A DNA stretch of 64,000 nucleotides from Heliocidaris tuberculata (lineage: Eukaryota; Echinodermata; Echinoidea; Camarodonta; Echinometridae): the NCBI GenBank assembly GCA_025618425.1, contig CM046842.1, forward strand, positions 40,048,035 to 40,112,034, written 5' to 3'. Shown piece by piece: positions 1 to 11,690 of the stretch (positions are counted from its first letter, which is position 1; each line of letters begins with the position of its first letter). A model generated the notes under the pieces. That model searched no databases, had not been told where the DNA came from, and saw only the letters and a list, made by a program, of their open reading frames with translations. Position numbers and translations under genes: made by a program.

Positions 1-480
1 AGTCATGTCTAAAAACCTTGCTCTTTCTCACGTACGTATGATTCCTTATAAGGTAAACCATTCTTAAAGTGGTAAGATCGCGGCTCTACCATTATTTATC
101 AGGGAAAGACCAAGGCATACTATCGCGATCCGATCTTCGAAGATACATCAGTATCAAAATATTAAAAAAATAATAAAGAGAGTTTCCCATTGTCTGAAAA
201 GCTGTCACGTGACACTAAAAAATCTGTTCTAACGTGTACCACGAGCAACACGGTTTTTCGTCACTTTTCTTTCCTTTTCTTTTTTGGCGAGATAATCATC
301 AATTGAAAGGGTCGGATAGTGCATTGTAGCCATCAAATATTCGACATCAGCCTGCGACTTGATGACACATAACATTAATCTTAACATGTTAAGTTAATAG
401 GTTCCTACTGAACTGAACTGAGGAAGCAATATTTCTGTAATATCACAAATTAAACATGTACAATGTCCCCGAACCTATAA
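1..480 (+). repeat. Intron segment following a cbEGF exon (copy 1 of 3)
   Basis: The window opens a few bases inside an intron whose first ~450 bases are paralogous to those after the two visible cbEGF exons (4973-5475 and 15145-15560). Shared landmarks are the gtctaaaaacct start, an aagctgtcacgtgacact block and a ctgaactgagcaagcaatat block. A further cbEGF exon therefore very probably ends just left of base 1. Confidence 0.75.
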
Positions 481-1117
481 TCGTATCAACTGTATTAGTT
501 AAAAAAGGAGAAAGATGCAACTAACAAAAAACAAACAAACAAAAAGCAAACAAAACAAAAACAAACAAACAAACAAACAAACAAAACCCAAACATATCGT
601 GAATCTCCACTTCGAAGACCCCCCCCCCCCCCTCCCCCCCGACTGGCTCAGAAAAGCAGTGACATTAGACCAATCGCAAAACCTACAATGATAACTGAGT
701 TTACCTTACTTCTTAAATGTCCGCATGATTGCATTTTGATTTTGCTATTTATATGACCATGATTACACATCTTAGGAAGATTTTACATTTTTGAATTTTC
801 ATCTCTAACATATTTGCTCTTGCCTCAAAATTTTTTCGCTAATTGGAATGTTTATTGTAGGGCTGGTTTAATTCATTTCCTAAAAATTAGTCAAGCACAT
901 AGGCCGATATACATCGATAGTTCCTTTTAGCATGTTTAGTAAGCCCGTTGTCATTTTCAGCAAGTTTCCGACCTTACAGTCAGGTAAAGAAAATGTAGGT
1001 TAGAAGAATGTACGAATAAATCCTTTATGGAATAAAAACAGCTTGCCTTTGGTTTAAGATGATAAAAACTGGTAAGTTCATATATTGAGAACCGAACAGC
1101 TCGCTAAATTCATACTT
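481..1117. other. Intron, low complexity then unique
   Basis: Holds an A-rich (AAAC)n-like stretch at about 506-590 and a C-run at 619-640. The remainder is A+T-rich with no exon-like open frame or clear mobile-element end that I can support. Confidence 0.5.
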
Positions 1118-2380
1118 AAAGCTCATGGACAGTTTTGGTAGCAAAAGGAAATTGAAAAGAGACGTGTTCATTATAGTCTCATGTTGTTTTCCTCGTACGC
1201 CTCACAGCCCCCCCCCCCTCAAAAAAAAAAACACCAAAAAAAAAAAAAAAAAAAAATCGTGTATCTTATGCGTTTCCGTAAAGAAAATGGGTTCCAAAAA
1301 CGGAGCTGTATTTCAATAAATTTTCAGTTTTCGATCGGGATTTTTTTCAGTCAAAGATAGTACAGTCGGTGCGTGAGACGCACACGCCATATCTAAGGCT
1401 GTTAGTCTCGAGATTTTAGTTTCTGATAGCGCGGAGGTATAATTCTGCCGGATCGCACGCATGGAGCTGCGGGGTGGGCCGCTGGGACTTTTGATCAGCG
1501 GGCGAACGCACGGGGAGCGCGCGCGCGCGCTCCCCATTGACTATACATGCGGTCTAAAACTGCATCCGAGACAGGCAAAATGAAAATGAATATTATCATT
1601 GCAACTTTTGATTTTTTTTTTCAGGGATTTTTTTTTCGGGGTTAAAATAGTAGCAATATTGGCTTTCATGATTTGAGTAAAATGTGAAAATAGATATGAA
1701 ATAAAGAGTCCCTAAATAAGATTTTGTCTTAAGTGGCCGAAATCTCCCCCTTAATATTCTAAGCTAAAACAGTCACTTAACTATGCACAAGATCGCAAAA
1801 ATTAGAGCTTAAAAATGCTAAAGCTCCCTACTGTGAAAGGGGGGGGGGGACAACCCCTTCCAAACCCTCTCCTCGCTCGGTCGCTTCTCTCCCTCGCATT
1901 TACTGCGCTAACGCGCGGAAAATCTCACTCCTAGCTGGTCTCTGACCTTGGCATCTCATTTTTACGATATCATGTACTATTCCATCAATGATTTCTGATG
2001 AATCTTTAAGGAACGCTAGATCACGGTAAAATACTGCCCTCAGCTAGGACCTTTCCACCCTGATGGCTCTCCATGCAACAGTCGCGAGGCTTCGCGTGGA
2101 GATATCATGCGTGTCGCTGTGTGTGGAATACACATAATCCTCATAGGTTTTTGCACGGGTTATAGGGTATAGTGCAAGCTGCCGTTGTTGGGAGTTTATA
2201 TCCCTGGCCCGGTATATAAATTATTTTTTATCTCTGATTTGTAAAATATTTCACTTTAGGAGGTGAAATATTCACAACAACTTAGTATTGCTAGTATCTT
2301 GCTATTTATCAACAAAAATCCAAGAAATCTGACGAAAAGTTTTTGAGGGATAACCCAAACTAAACATTACCGTTAAAGCC
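1118..2380. repeat. Dispersed repeat, copy 1
   Basis: Shares scattered blocks in the same order with 48673-49190: the gctcat.gacag.....ggtagcaaaa block at 1122, a ttatatcccctggcc-like block near 2200, a gaaatatttcactt.aggagg block near 2248, and a cgaaaagtttttgagg block near 2334. The copies are strongly diverged. No open frame was seen, so this is probably an old non-autonomous element. Confidence 0.5.
1512..1535. repeat. Perfect 24-base palindrome with alternating GC core
   Basis: GGGGAGCGCGCG followed by its exact complement, axis between 1523 and 1524. The alternating purine-pyrimidine core could adopt Z-DNA or a cruciform. It sits inside the dispersed repeat and no function is apparent. 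Confidence 0.8.
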
Positions 2381-3184
2381 TCGTTTGCACAATCCCTTGT
2401 AAAACTCCTCAGAAAAAACTCTGTGACAAAATAAAATCGATTTTCATTAATGGTAATGAAAAAAGAAAGGCGTTGCGAGCAACGCAGAGGCGGAGCTCCG
2501 GGAGGGGGGGGGGGGGGAGGGGGCAGAGTGCCCCCCACTTTTTTAAGTACCCCAAACGTGCCCTTTTCATTTCTGAAAAAAAAACCCGAAACAAACATGC
2601 CTCCTTTCTCTCTGATGAGCTGATAAGTGCCCCCTTTTCTCCTTTTGATAATGTCCCCCTTTACAAACCTTATAATTGGCTCCTTATCTCTCTAATAAGC
2701 GCTACGCTCGATAGTAGATCGAAATCAAGGAGATCGCATAAAGTATGTTGATATTGATGTAATCCTAGAGAAAAAAACTTGTTCAATGTACGAATTAAAA
2801 CATCATTCGACATTCCCCCCGAATAAATTTAATGTCAATTTCATTATATCGCCGCAACCCAAGGACTTCAGCATTAGAAAGAAAAAAAAAAAAAAAAAAT
2901 CGCACATGAATCATTAAACCATTACACGCATTGCTAATTGGGGGAGCTGAAGCAGTGTCCACAACCACAGTAAAAATGAGGAAGATGATGCCTGATAAAT
3001 AAATTGATTAGATTGTAGGTTATTAACAATGTAACAAAATGGTCCCTTTTTCGTTTTATGTTCACTAAATGTAGGTGCCCCCTTTACCCCCCAAAGTGCC
3101 CTTTTTGCTGGTGCCCCCACTTTGAAAGAAGGTCTGCAGCCCCTGGAGCAACATAGCCCCCTAATAGTGTGCCATTATCTTCGC
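2381..3184. other. Intron with G-run and GTGCCCCC-rich repeat debris
   Basis: Contains a long G-run near 2502-2523 and several GTGCCCCC/CCCCCTTT words (2530-2660, 3070-3125), similar in style to other poly-G-containing repeats in this window. Short open frames here are proline/glycine artefacts of homopolymers. Confidence 0.4.
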
Positions 3185-3342
3185 CTTATGGACCTCACTT
3201 TGTTTATTTTTGCCGTTTTGATTTTTGTTGGCGGTTTTAATATACAGCCTCATGCGTAAAAAAAAAATTGTAATGTGTTCAAAACCTTGTCATTCTTTTC
3301 TTAAATTTCCATGATAAAATTTCCACCTTTCAATTCCTATAG

Positions 3343-3438
3343 TCAACTGCAGCGGAGATCCTTGTCTTAATGGAGGCAATTGCACGAATGACGGCTGCGT
3401 GTGTAAGCTTGGTTTCATGGGCCTCAACTGTGAGCTAA
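3343..3438 (+). CDS. EGF-like exon A (unit 1)
   Basis: Encodes one complete EGF module with six cysteines spaced C-x4-C-x5-C-x4-C-x1-C-x8-C, the usual three-disulfide EGF fold, acting extracellularly. Asn-Cys-Ser and Asn-Cys-Thr are possible N-glycosylation sequons. The acceptor is a pyrimidine-rich tract ending tatag; the donor is gtatgt. The exon is 96 bases, phase 1/1. The final base A joins the TT of exon B to make Ile. The intron upstream (from about 3185) is nearly identical to that before exon A' at 5782, which supports tandem duplication. It lacks the Asp-x-Asp-Glu calcium signature of exon C. Confidence 0.85.
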   Translation, partial: STAAEILVLMEAIARMTAACVSLVSWASTVS

Positions 3439-3525
3439 GTATGTTTGTGCGTGTGCGTATTTGAGCGTGTGGGGGGGGGGGATTAGCGGAGTGGTATCAA
3501 ATTTCTATTATCATTGTCAATATCA

Positions 3526-3526
3526 T

Positions 3527-3568
<42 letters not shown>

Positions 3569-3570
3569 TA
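3526..3570. repeat. (ATA)n microsatellite
   Basis: About 15 ATA/TAA units in the intron between exons A and B; the duplicate intron at 5878-6745 lacks this tract. Confidence 0.9.
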
Positions 3571-4115
3571 TATCATTATTATTATTTCATGAATGCAACA
3601 AATTTGGCCATCAAATTAATTTACTTCAAAACATGCTACCCATTTCAGAAAATATCTAGAAAGTGCTTAATTCATGAAGCGTTGGCCCTTTTCGGGAGTT
3701 GCCCAATCAAAATATAGCAGCATGCCATTGCATAAATGATGGCGCACTCAACTTTTAAGTTCCCCCACACAATTGGCGATGGTGTTGTAAAAGTAACTGG
3801 TAAATTTGAAGGAAAAAAAAATAGTTATTCAGTAGGACTGAGTTTCATATCAGAATGATTGTTTTTTTTTTTGGAGTAAATAAATGATAACGTAAAGTTC
3901 ACCTTGTCAAAAACAAAAATCAAACATTTCCCGTTGTCGATGGAACCCTTTTCCCCCCTTCCTACAGTACTGCATGTCGCAAAGACTCCTTACTTAAAAA
4001 AAGAAAGTATTGATTTGCTCAGACTAGCGTAATGGTTATTAATATTTTGATTGTTGTTACATGGCCTATGACCTATTTTTTTTTTTTTTTTTACTTTTTA
4101 ATCCGTTATTCTTAG

Positions 4116-4211
4116 TTGACTGTGATATTAACCCGTGTGAAGACGGGTCGACATGCAGTAACTACATATGTCTGTGTCAACCAGGATTTCAGGGGGTTAC
4201 GTGCAAATCAG
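4116..4211 (+). CDS. EGF-like exon B (unit 1)
   Basis: One EGF module with the same six-cysteine spacing as exon A but a different sequence (starts Asp-Cys-Asp-Ile-Asn-Pro-Cys). Acceptor cttag, donor gtattt, 96 bases, phase 1/1. Its last base G completes an Asp codon with the AT of exon C, giving the Asp-Val-Asp-Glu-Cys start of a calcium-binding module, which is strong support for these borders. Its paralogue is 6746-6841 (Glu-Asp in place of Lys-Val after the second cysteine, Pro to Ala after the fifth). Confidence 0.85.
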
Positions 4212-4304
4212 GTATTTCACTTTTTTCCTTGAATAAATCATATTCATATTCAAATTGCTGATTTTTTTTTCATTGCTGCAGTGCTTATTTGTGTACGAAG
4301 TTAA

Positions 4305-4635
<331 letters not shown>

Positions 4636-4831
4636 TGGTAACTTTTGTCATATTTTGCGGTTTCAGATTTTGGTATGACATATGAAAGGGTATCAGAAAC
4701 AAATATAGGAGTTGGTACAATGAATATATTACTCTGCCCTCCCTTAACTGAGTGTAAGACATGTCACACCCCTCCCCTTTATTTTCTTGTTCTCACCCAT
4801 CCCCCCCCCCCCCCCCCGTCTCTTTTACAAG

Positions 4832-4972
4832 ATGTTGATGAGTGTTCTTTTCCTGGGGACACATATCCGTGTGACGGAACATACGGAACATGTAACAACA
4901 CTTACGGATCGTATGAATGCGGCTGTCAGACTGGATATCATTTATCAGGAGAAATGCAGTGTGTAGAAGCAT
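4832..4972 (+). CDS. Calcium-binding EGF exon C (unit 1)
   Basis: A 47-codon cbEGF module. With the split Asp it begins Asp-Val-Asp-Glu-Cys, the calcium-ligand start, and contains C-Asn-Asn-Thr-Tyr-Gly-Ser-Tyr-Glu-C, which fits the C-x-[DN]-x4-[FY]-x-C consensus for Asp/Asn beta-hydroxylation. Six cysteines are present, spaced x8, x6, x8, x1, x11. The acceptor tract is unusual: a 17-base C-run followed by gtctcttttacaag. Donor gtaaga. 141 bases, phase 1/1. Calcium-binding EGF modules usually rigidify tandem arrays of EGFs. Confidence 0.85.
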
Positions 4973-5781
4973 GTAAGACGTGTCTAAAAACCTAGCTTTT
5001 TCTCACGTTCGTTTTTTTGTTTGTTTTTGCTTTTTTGTTTGTTGAAATTAAACCATTTTTAAAGCATTGAAAATGCTTACCATTATCTATAAGAGGAAAG
5101 ACCAAGGCATATAGTACAATCTGATTGCGATCCGATCTTGATATACATTGCAGTATCAACATTTATTTCAAAAAAGAATAAAGATAGTTTTTTATTGCCT
5201 GAAAAGCTGTCACGTGACACTACAAAATCTGTTATCATGTGTACCACGAGGAATGCAGTTTTTCTTTACTTTTCTTTTCTTTTTTGCGCGAGAATTACAA
5301 AAATGATTTTTTTAGCCATTATTTTTTCGTTATAGCGTTGTAGCACTGTAACCATTATTTTTTCGACATCAGCCTGTGGACTTAATGAACATTACCATCA
5401 CGCTGAGAATGTTCACTTTGTAGGTTCCTACTGAACTGAACTGAGCAAGCAATATTTCTGAAATTTCATAGTCTTAATTTCTAAAATCTTCCTGATCGTA
5501 TCATCATTATGTTAAACCGCCTCACAAAACCTCCATTACAAATTTCATTAATGGTAGTGAAAAAAAAGTAGTTGCAAGCTAACAAAACCCTCTAATCGCA
5601 TTTCATTATCTTATAAGATACAGATGTGTGGAGCTCACTTTGTTTATTTTTCCCGTTTTGAGTTTTGTTGGCGGTTTTAATATACCGCCTCATGCTTAAA
5701 AAAAAATTGTAATGTGTTCAAAACCTTGTCATTCTTTTCTTAACTTTCCATGGTGAAATTTCCACCTTTCAATTCCTATAG
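4973..5781 (+). repeat. Inter-unit intron (copy 2)
   Basis: The first ~480 bases copy the window start (1-430) and the last ~170 copy 3185-3342, so the breakpoint of the A-B-C tandem duplication lies in this intron class. The 2.7 kb present between these blocks in the first intron (including the 1118-3160 repeats) is absent here. That makes this copy the unexpanded state. Confidence 0.7.
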
Positions 5782-5877
5782 TCAACTGCAGCGGAGATCC
5801 TTGTCTTAATGGAGGCAATTGCACGAATGACGGCTGCGTGTGTAAGCTTGGTTTCATGGGCCTCATCTGTGAGCTAA
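5782..5877 (+). CDS. EGF-like exon A' (unit 2)
   Basis: Differs from exon A (3343-3438) at a single base, AAC to ATC, which changes the Asn before the last cysteine to Ile. All six cysteines are kept. The final T of exon C plus the leading TC gives a Phe at the junction. The near identity extends into the introns, showing a very recent duplication or gene conversion. Confidence 0.85.
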   Translation, partial: STAAEILVLMEAIARMTAACVSLVSWASSVS

Positions 5878-5899
5878 GTATGTTTTCGCGTGTACGCAT

Positions 5900-5949
5900 T
5901 GTGTGTGTGTGTCTGTGTCTGTGTGTGTGTGTTTTTTTTTTTTTTTTTC
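5900..5949. repeat. (TG)n and T-run
   Basis: Compound (TG)n interrupted by TC steps, followed by an 18-base T-run, just after the exon A' donor. Confidence 0.85.
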
Positions 5950-6152
5950 ATTATCATTGGTAGTATCATAATTATCATTTCATGAATGCATTTGTATTTC
6001 CTGGGGGAAGTAATCAAATTTGACCATCAAATTATTTACTTCTAAACATGCTATCCATTTCAGATAATATGCATGAAAGACTGGACCTTTTCCGGAGTTG
6101 CCGAATCATAAAGTAGCCTGCCATTAAATAAATAATCGCGCACTCACCTTCA

Positions 6153-6292
6153 GGGGAGCGTTTCATCAAGTGTTTTGTCAGTGATTTTTTACTGACAACT
6201 GTTATAAGCTGCTGAAATCCTTGCATCTGATTGGCTGAGAGCAAATTTGTCGGTAAAAAATCACTGACAAAACACTTGATGAAACGCTCCCC
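6153..6292. mobile_element. 140-base MITE with ~45-base inverted arms
   Basis: Arms 6153-6199 and 6246-6292 are complementary (start GGGGAGCGTTTCATCAAG), with about one mismatch before the last bases, and a 46-base loop. The duplicate intron in unit 1 (around 3765-3775) has the flanking sequence but no element, so it serves as a paralogous empty site. No clean target-site duplication could be read. The superfamily is unknown. Confidence 0.75.
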
Positions 6293-6745
6293 AGGTTCCA
6301 CACACACTTGGCGATGGTGTTGTAAGAGTAATTGGTTAACTTGAAGAAAAAAAAGAAGGAAGTATAAATGTATTATTATTTTAGATAGTAGTGCAGTAAT
6401 ATCGAGTTTCTTATCGCAATGACTGTGTGTTTTTTGAGTAAATAAAATAAAAAGTATAGTTCACCTTGTCAAAAAACAAAAATCAAAAGGTTTCCCTTTG
6501 TCGATGGAAGCTTTTTTTTTCTTCCTACAAAAGGACTGCATGTCTCAAAGACTCCCTACTAAAAACTAAAAAAAAAAAAAAAAAAACTAAACCCCCCCCA
6601 AAAAAAAAAACAGAAAGATATAATTGGCTTAGACTAGCGTAACGGTTATAATTATCTTTTGTTGTTGTTGTTGTTGCTACATGACGGTTAACATTTAACC
6701 ATCTTCCTTAGACCTAATTTTTACTTTTTACTCCCTTGTTTTTAG

Positions 6746-6841
6746 TTGACTGTGATATTAACCCGTGTAAAGTCGGGTCGACATGCAGTAACTACACATG
6801 TCTGTGTCAAGCAGGATTTCAGGGAATGACATGCGAATCAG
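6746..6841 (+). CDS. EGF-like exon B' (unit 2)
   Basis: 96-base phase 1/1 exon with the six-cysteine spacing of exon B. Acceptor tttag, donor gtattt, and the end base G again supplies the Asp of the following cbEGF. Substitutions against exon B cluster in loop positions. The next exon, C', is 8.2 kb away because the intron acquired the element at 7222-12528 and PLE ends; in unit 1 the same intron is 620 bases. Confidence 0.85.
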
Positions 6842-7217
6842 GTATTTCATCTTTCTCCTTGAAGATACCATATTTTTGGGTTATTAAAATTTCTGATTTG
6901 ATTTTGTTTTTCATTGCTGCAATTCCTATTTGTGTTATAATTTATGGATCAATGAATTGCTAACCTACTTTTCCATTACGAACCATTATGACTATATAAA
7001 TAGTAATATATGTAAATTAATTCCCAAAAGGAGCTAAATCGATTTTTGACCGAAATTTTGAAGATAAGTATGTGCATCTCGACAGGGAATCAAATGCACT
7101 ATATTGCATAAAAAATATTCAATGAAAGTTGAAAGAAATTTGTTACAAATATAGATTTCATTCCATAAGGGGCTAAATTAAAAATCCATTTAGGATTTGT
7201 TCAGTTAATCACATTCC
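6842..7217. other. Intron B'-C', 5' flank of insertion
   Basis: The first ~140 bases are paralogous to the intron after exon B. The rest is A+T-rich with no feature I can support. Confidence 0.5.
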
Positions 7218-7629
7218 TTAACCCTTTGGAGACGACGGGCTTCTACAGAAGCCGAGCGAGGTGTTCAGTCTGTGACGGAGGGCTTCTACAGAAGCCGAGA
7301 TTTATGCCTAATATGTTGACAAAGTTTTCCAGCTAACTATCGGCTCTTATGCGCTAAAATTCTTAGTAGTATTATGTAGATATATTCATTCACAAAACCC
7401 GTTAAAAAAAAAAATGAGGTTACGTGGAAAAAAAATCGAGAAAAAGGAATTTCGTTTCAACTTTACCCGAAATTCTTGTTGGGATCGTAAATCCCGTATA
7501 CCTAGAGACGAACGCGTACGTGTCCGCTCCGATCACGTGATATCATCGCGTTCGGCCGGTCACGAAGAGTATGCGTTCTTGATCTTGACCACATTATACA
7601 GGCTACAGCCTCGACTTCGCTCCTTTTAA

Positions 7630-7905
7630 TCCAAGTTCATAAGAAAGAAACATTGACCAAGCTCCTTTCATTTTATAAATTGAAATTGACCAATTTAGCT
7701 CATCATTCAAGAGTGGACCATTAATCTACTCTTTTCAAAATGAAATGCTTCTCAATTGCTTGGACCGGACCCCACCCTAAAATGAACAAAAGAATGTCGA
7801 ACAAAAGAATGTCGAAGCAACTACTAACGAAGATTAGCGTTTTGAAAGAAGAGGATGCCAAACCTACTGAATACATACTGAACACATGTATTCATAGAAT
7901 GCACT
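7630..7905 (+). repeat. Direct repeat X, copy 1
   Basis: Matches 9815-10060 in order (tagctcatcattca, ctcttttcaaaatgaa, caaaagaatg, gaagattagcgttt blocks), with small insertions and deletions. This indicates an old internal duplication of this region. Confidence 0.7.
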
Positions 7906-7934
7906 GTAAATATGAGTTGTTATACTATCAGTGA

Positions 7935-8744
7935 TAACACTACTTGCAATAGACAGAGACAGATTATACGAACAAACGAAAAATAAACCCTAATGAATTA
8001 TGTTAACACAAATACAATGAAATGTATTTGTGAATGTAGTCTTCAATTCTATTTTCTAAAAAGGGGAATGTACGCTTTTGCAGTACAAAATATGAATATT
8101 TATTTTCAACGCATATTTACTTTTTGCCTCCACATGTTTCTTTGACGCCATCACATTCCATAAAAAGATTTAGAAACAAATATATTGAAACAATTTAAAA
8201 TATATGTGCCATCAAAGATATTTCTAATACTTATTTATTACCATTTTTTTTTTTCAATGTTATGCATTTTGATAATATCTCGATGTACCTGTTTCATTTT
8301 AGTCTTGTGGTGTTCTTTGCTTCAGTGGCGGACCAAGTAGATAATGAGCCCGTACATCCCCCCCCCCCCTCTTTGGACGAAAATGAACATGGAAATTATG
8401 ATTCATGCCCCCTCCGCCTTGCCTCTATATAAATATTTAATACGAATAAAAAGTACATGAAAATTTAAAAACCTAATTTGCCCTTTCGTAGATTATTGGG
8501 GGAATTGTTTTCCCCTTTTGACAATCCTGGATCTACCTCTATTTTGCTTTGCTATGTCTCTGTCATTTCCGATTTGAATTTTAAAAGTTTAAATAATTAT
8601 ATATAGCTAATAACTGTTTTGCGTTCTTTTGTTGTGTTAATTATCCTTACATGATACATGTTTGTTGGGATCTTGTTTTCTTATAATCGCTGTATTTTTT
8701 TTTACTGTGATCATTCTCTTCATTATTTTTCTCATTATCTCGTA
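7935..8744. other. Element interior, nothing recognised
   Basis: A+T-rich sequence with a C-run near 8359-8371. No coding or structural signal seen. Confidence 0.4.
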
Positions 8745-8905
8745 ACATGAATTACTACACTCTCTATTTCAAGGTCCTTTTCTACTGTTCTCTTTCTTTT
8801 CAAAGCGATCAAACTCCAAGATACGGGGAATAACTCTTTATTAGCCATACCCCTTCAAAAGAAAAACTGCATGAAATGCAGGAATAAAACGCAGATTCAT
8901 TTCTA
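8745..8905 (+). repeat. Direct repeat Y, copy 1
   Basis: Matches 11505-11690 (cattatctcgtaa, tactgttctctt, gatacgg.gaataa blocks). With repeat X it defines a duplicated segment X-Y / X-Y of 2-3 kb. Confidence 0.65.
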
Positions 8906-9814
8906 GAAAAGTATAGAATCCTCTATCTTTTGACGCTTTATTTTCTTGCCTCATTCTTACAGTATTTTCCGATATAAGCTAACATGTATGTTTTTCATCC
9001 AAATAGTTCCACCGACCTACAAGAAGAGTTACAAAATAAAGAGTTTTATAATAAAGCGTCTGAAAAAAAAACCCTCGTAAACTTCGCTCCCCATTTTCCT
9101 TTCGGGTTGCCCCTACTCCTAAGAAATAAACAAAAATGCATTTTTACTTTTTCCCATTGACACACGATCGGACTTTCTTTTTTTAAGGGATATAAAGATA
9201 TGAAAATCAGACTGACTTTTTCCATATGTTATCTATAAGATAAAAAAAAAAGAATTAAGGTTTTGGCTCCGCGTTTATCTTTTACGTCAATGTATTACAT
9301 AAAAAATAGATTTAGATACAGTGCTGGAAAATATAATATGAAAACAACAAAAAGGCTATTTAAACATTCGGAGATCTATGATAAGAAGAAACATGCATTA
9401 TGATACATCTCTCGTGATGTATTTTATTTTATATGATGATAATCATATTTTCATTTTAAACAAATTTGTGATACGCCTGTTTCACTTGGTCACAAATAAC
9501 CACTCAAAATATTGGTTAGGAAAGTTTGCGGCGTACATTGCATTTTTCAATGAATATATCGCATCAAACATTATGCACGTTATAATAAGAAAAGTGCTGG
9601 TGTTATATTTCTGATGGAGTATAATTATATAAAGCACAATCGAATATATATCAAATGCATCATGGTTTACACCTCATTTGACCTATTTTGATGAATTTGA
9701 ATTGGCTGTCTTCAGTGTACATGGTGTAAAATGACCTTACTTTCAATATGGAGCTTATACTGTGTGTTTATAAAAGTATACATTGATGAAGGTCATGGTG
9801 ATTCTTCTCCCTTT
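8906..9814. other. Element interior, nothing recognised
   Basis: A+T-rich, with a 78-codon open frame at 9378-9614 that has no recognisable domain and is probably chance. Confidence 0.4.
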
Positions 9815-10060
9815 TATTATTTACCAGAGAACGAACTTGACAATACTCCTTTCATGTTACCAAATTGACCAAATAGCTCATCATTCATGAATGGACCATC
9901 CATCTGCTCTTTTCAAAATGAAGCGCTTATCTCAGCTGAGTGGACCATGCAGGCCCCACCCTAATAAGAGGAACAAAAGAATGCCAAAGCAACTACTATT
10001 AAAAGGAAGATTAGCGTTTTCAAAGAAGAGGTCAATCTACTGAATACATGACAATACAAA
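9815..10060 (+). repeat. Direct repeat X, copy 2
   Basis: Second copy of the segment at 7630-7905, more diverged at its 3' side. Confidence 0.7.
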
Positions 10061-10428
10061 GAGCCACTCTGTTATGACCTACGTTTAAGAGGGCATGTAC
10101 CCATTTTAGAGCATGTTTGAGAAAAAAATATAGCTATCAAACCCCAAGCGGTTTTGGTTTTAGGCGGCAAATGAAATGTTCATATTTCATGTTCTGTAAA
10201 GCGCCCCCCTTACCCTTCTCTCTATCTCTTCCTACGGAAGGATACCCTTGTCTTGAGTAACTCCGGCGGAATAGACATAAATATGAGAATTTTCCTGTGA
10301 AGGAAGGTTCGGCCAATGTTGAAAAAATGCCAAGCAACATAAACACAAGTTCCTTGCAATTAGAGAGAAAGATTTAAAAAACAACAACATTATCTTCATT
10401 ATCATTACTACTTATTATCCTTGTTAGC

Positions 10429-10459
10429 ATCATCATCATCATCATCATCATCATCACCA
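10429..10459. repeat. (CAT)n microsatellite
   Basis: About ten CAT units. The 10.5-11.1 kb stretch after it holds only short open frames. Confidence 0.85.
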
Positions 10460-11169
10460 CCATTATATATTTATATACATGTCAAATACAAAACTTTTCA
10501 ATCATGAAACGAGAATTAACAAAGTTTTATAGACAAAACATATTGGTTGAAAGAGACCAAAGATGGAGACGAACACGTATAAATGAATTTCAGTACAGCC
10601 CGTTAAATGTTTATCCTGATGACTGGGATTTGTGTCAAAAGGATAATAAACACAACACGCATTGCCTATTTGAAAGCTTTAATTAAATGCGTCTTTATAA
10701 TCAATTCCGATTCTGTTATCCGCTGTAAAAAAAAAAAAATGGGGCGGGGGAGGGGTTGTTATTGGAGATACTGCAACATCAATTTATAATGATATCTTGA
10801 TTTGGTCACTCACCTGTAAGCCTACATCAGAATCAACTTACAACTCACACATCTTTTTCTTATAAACATCTTGATTTATTAAAACAATACTGTGCTCGCA
10901 TTGAGGTCTTTCGAGAGTATGAGAATGCCCTTATTTGTCTATCTTCGACAATAGGGCTACATAAAATATTATATTCGATCATAGTTGTACATGTACTACA
11001 TTATGTGCGGAGTTTGCGTTCACTTGATATCTTCCGTGTCATTTTATTCCATAAAATAGCATTAGAGGCAATAGCGGGGGAAGAAAAAAAATATGATAAG
11101 GTAATGATATGTTTTGTTTACATTTCTTTATTTTGGCATTATCTATTATTTCTGAATGATCATGATTTT

Positions 11170-11420
11170 CTCCCCTCTCTCCCCCCCCCCCCCCCCCCCA
11201 AGGTCGATATGTAAGGGTTTACAAATGTTTCGTCTTTCAAAAAATGTGTTACCTGGCATGATATTTTGTCATCATCGATTTTTTTTCTTCTTCTCACTGC
11301 CGGGGGGGGGGGGGGGGGGGGGAGGGGGCACAAGTCATTACCATTGGTTGCTATACTATCGGGATCGCCGCCCATGGTTGTCACTGTCCCCCCCCCCCTC
11401 CCCCCCTCCCCCATCGCCGT
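11170..11420. repeat. Cluster of long C and G homopolymers
   Basis: A C-run at about 11179-11199, a G-run at about 11301-11322 and mixed C-runs at 11389-11412. The proline- and glycine-rich open frames on both strands come from these runs. Confidence 0.8.
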
Positions 11421-11504
11421 AATGTTTTTAAACATATTTCTTCATCGTTTTAGTTTGTTTATGATTCTTATCAATATCAACCACAACTGTTGTGTTTAGG
11501 TTTT

Positions 11505-11690
11505 CACTTTTTTCCTCATTATCTCGTAATATACAGTGAATTATTATACTCTCAATATCATGCTCCTTTTCTGCTGTTCTCTTTATTTTCAAATTGATCA
11601 AACTCTTAGATACGGCGAATAAGTCCTTATTAGTCACACCCCTGAAAAGAAAACTTGCATGCAATGCGGAAATGAAACGCACTGAAACAA
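11505..11690 (+). repeat. Direct repeat Y, copy 2
   Basis: Second copy of 8745-8905. Downstream to the element end (12528) I see a (GA)n at 11723-11747 and otherwise unremarkable sequence. Confidence 0.65.

Noticed and set aside
11156..11499. Proline- and glycine-rich small proteins
   Set aside because: Caused by long C and G homopolymers on both strands.
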